Positions 62,893-64,000 of a stretch of 64,000 bases of DNA are shown here, piece after piece; the first letter of the stretch is position 1; each line of letters starts with the position of its first letter. Source of the stretch: Micromonosporaceae bacterium (GTDB lineage: Bacteria > Actinomycetota > Actinomycetes > Mycobacteriales > Micromonosporaceae). Position numbers and translations under genes: made by a program. The DNA is taken from NCBI GenBank assembly GCA_009377645.1, contig WHTQ01000006.1, positions 1 through 64,000 on the forward strand, in the 5' to 3' direction. Below the pieces are notes generated by a model. The model did no database searches. It was not told the origin of the DNA and saw only the letters and a list, made by a program, of their open reading frames with translations.

Positions 62893-64000
62893 TCAGAGCT
62901 GGCCGATCCGCTCGTCGGTCCGGGTGGCGGTGTTGTCCGCTCCGTACTCGAAGATGCCGATCGTCGCCTCGGTGGGGTCACCACCAGTCTCCGGCATCCA
63001 GCTGATCGGACCTGTCATCCCGTCGTAGTCGATGTCCTCGCCGCTCTCCAGCAGCTGCTTGCACTCCGCGAACTCAGTGCACTTGGTGCCGCCGGTGACC
63101 ACCTCGAACATCGCGTCCCGGATCGCGTCCTGGTCGTCCGCATTGGCGGCGATCGCGGCTAGCGCCACGGTGATCACCGCGTCGTAGGACTCTGGGACGT
63201 AGACCCGCTCCGGAGTGCCCGGCCGGAACTCGTCCACCCGCGTGAACAGGTCCTCCGGCGCGGTCCCCGGGGTGGTCGCCTTGACCCCTTCCATCAGCCC
63301 CTCGTCGAAGTCCTCGTCGTAGCCGAGGTTGTTCCCGTCGACGAAGTACCACTGGGTATCCTGCGGGTCCAGCCCCGCCCCGACCAGTGCTGGGATGACC
63401 TGCCGGGACTCCTCGTAGGAGACCAGCACGAACGCGTCCGCGCCGGAGTCGGCCATCGCCGACGCCTCGGCCGCGTATTCGGTCTGGGCCAGGTCGTAAA
63501 ACTCGGTGGTCAGGACCTCGCCGCCGCCGGCGGTGAAGACCTCCTCGATCTGGGCGGCCAGGCTCTCCCCGTACGAGGTCTGTTGCCCCATGATCGCCAT
63601 GGTCTGGTGGCCATCCTCCAGGGCGACCTCGGCCAGCGTGCTGCCCTGCAGGACGTCCGACGGCGCGGTCCGGAAGTAGTAGTCGCCGAACTCGTGGTCG
63701 GTCAGCTCCACTCCGGTGTTCGATGGCGAGATCTCGATGATCTTCTGGTTGAACAGGGTCTCGATCACGTTCAGCGTCGCTGTGCTGGAGGCCGCACCGA
63801 CCACCGCGTTCGCGCCCTGCGAGATCATCGTGTCGGCGGCCGCCTGGACCACCTCGGGCTCCTCGGCGGCGCCCTCGTCCTGGATGATCTGAGTGATGTC
63901 GTTGCCCCAGACCCCGCCGGCCTCGTTGACATCCTGGACGGCGAGTTCGGCCGCGGCGGACATGCCCTCACCGAAGGTGGCGAGCCCGCCGGTCTGCGGC
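62893..64000 (-). CDS. livK: LivK-type branched-chain amino acid binding protein (5' end beyond window)
   Basis: The visible 369 residues cover most of a periplasmic-binding-protein type I domain: MSAAAELAVQDVNEAGGVWG, VVGAASSTATLNVIETL, DYYFRTAPSDVLQGSTLAEV, IMGQQTSYGESLAAQIEEVF and VPESYDAVITVALAA. The signal peptide lies past position 64000. It would deliver ligand to LivHMGF. It is transcribed toward the transporter genes but separated from them by the second SARP gene, and it ends at the 17-bp hairpin. Confidence 0.92.
   Translation of the reverse strand, partial: PQTGGLATFGEGMSAAAELAVQDVNEAGGVWGNDITQIIQDEGAAEEPEVVQAAADTMISQGANAVVGAASSTATLNVIETLFNQKIIEISPSNTGVELTDHEFGDYYFRTAPSDVLQGSTLAEVALEDGHQTMAIMGQQTSYGESLAAQIEEVFTAGGGEVLTTEFYDLAQTEYAAEASAMADSGADAFVLVSYEESRQVIPALVGAGLDPQDTQWYFVDGNNLGYDEDFDEGLMEGVKATTPGTAPEDLFTRVDEFRPGTPERVYVPESYDAVITVALAAIAANADDQDAIRDAMFEVVTGGTKCTEFAECKQLLESGEDIDYDGMTGPISWMPETGGDPTEATIGIFEYGADNTATRTDERIGQL

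Overview
The window is chromosomal DNA of a very GC-rich actinomycete. It has dense genes, many GTG starts, ATGA/GTGA overlaps, several apparently leaderless promoters, two giant AfsR-type SARP regulators, an ImuA'-ImuB-DnaE2 mutagenesis cassette, and an ANTAR regulator next to a liv transporter. This mix fits Micromonosporaceae best; the family assignment is inference.

Region 1 (1-6.8 kb): a HEPN-like protein, imuA', imuB and dnaE2, the damage-inducible translesion mutasome. A broken VapC toxin gene and a scrap of its antitoxin sit between imuB and dnaE2. Region 2 (6.8-13.5 kb) is the most unusual part. A minus-strand operon encodes an E1/ThiF-like enzyme, two tiny peptides with nearly identical leaders and Cys-containing C-termini, a hairpin, an M50-type membrane metallopeptidase with a PqqD-like front, and a DUF3105 protein. 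A divergent AfsR-like SARP lies next to it, and three 11-bp-phased heptads sit just upstream of a -10 box for the operon. It reads as a self-contained, SARP-controlled RiPP pathway of a class I cannot name.

Region 3 (13.5-29.4 kb): tricorn protease, a WXG100-like protein with a small acidic partner, GNAT and universal stress proteins, a secreted Asp-box/BNR propeller, a cupredoxin lipoprotein, DUF3159 (with an iron-box-like site), Pr6Pr and DUF2630 proteins, asparaginase, a PQQ-type sugar dehydrogenase lipoprotein, an SRPBCC protein and a GT-C-like membrane protein. Region 4 (29.5-31.7 kb) looks accessory: a squalene-cyclase-like protein, a truncated methyltransferase remnant and an intact Phd/RelE toxin-antitoxin pair.

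Region 5 (31.7-40.5 kb): an MBL-fold hydrolase and an XRE regulator divergent from a methionine aminopeptidase across a direct-repeat operator, then rsgA, uvrA, a Rieske lipoprotein and uvrC (nucleotide excision repair). Region 6 (40.5-53.5 kb): a large secreted subtilase and a divergent TrmB/LuxR-type regulator, an alpha/beta hydrolase, an ArsB/NhaD-type permease with a CBS protein, a DEAD-box helicase, a DGPF (YCII) protein with a frameshifted ECF42 sigma factor, a deleted hydrolase, a sulfotransferase and a VOC protein.

Region 7 (53.5-64 kb): gene remnants, including the tail of a probable serine recombinase, next to an odd class I tRNA with a CAA anticodon. Then come the ANTAR response regulator, livH-livM-livG-livF, a second AfsR-like SARP and, converging on it, the livK substrate-binding gene that runs off the window end. 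LivK, LivH/M and LivG/F together would form one branched-chain amino acid or amide importer.
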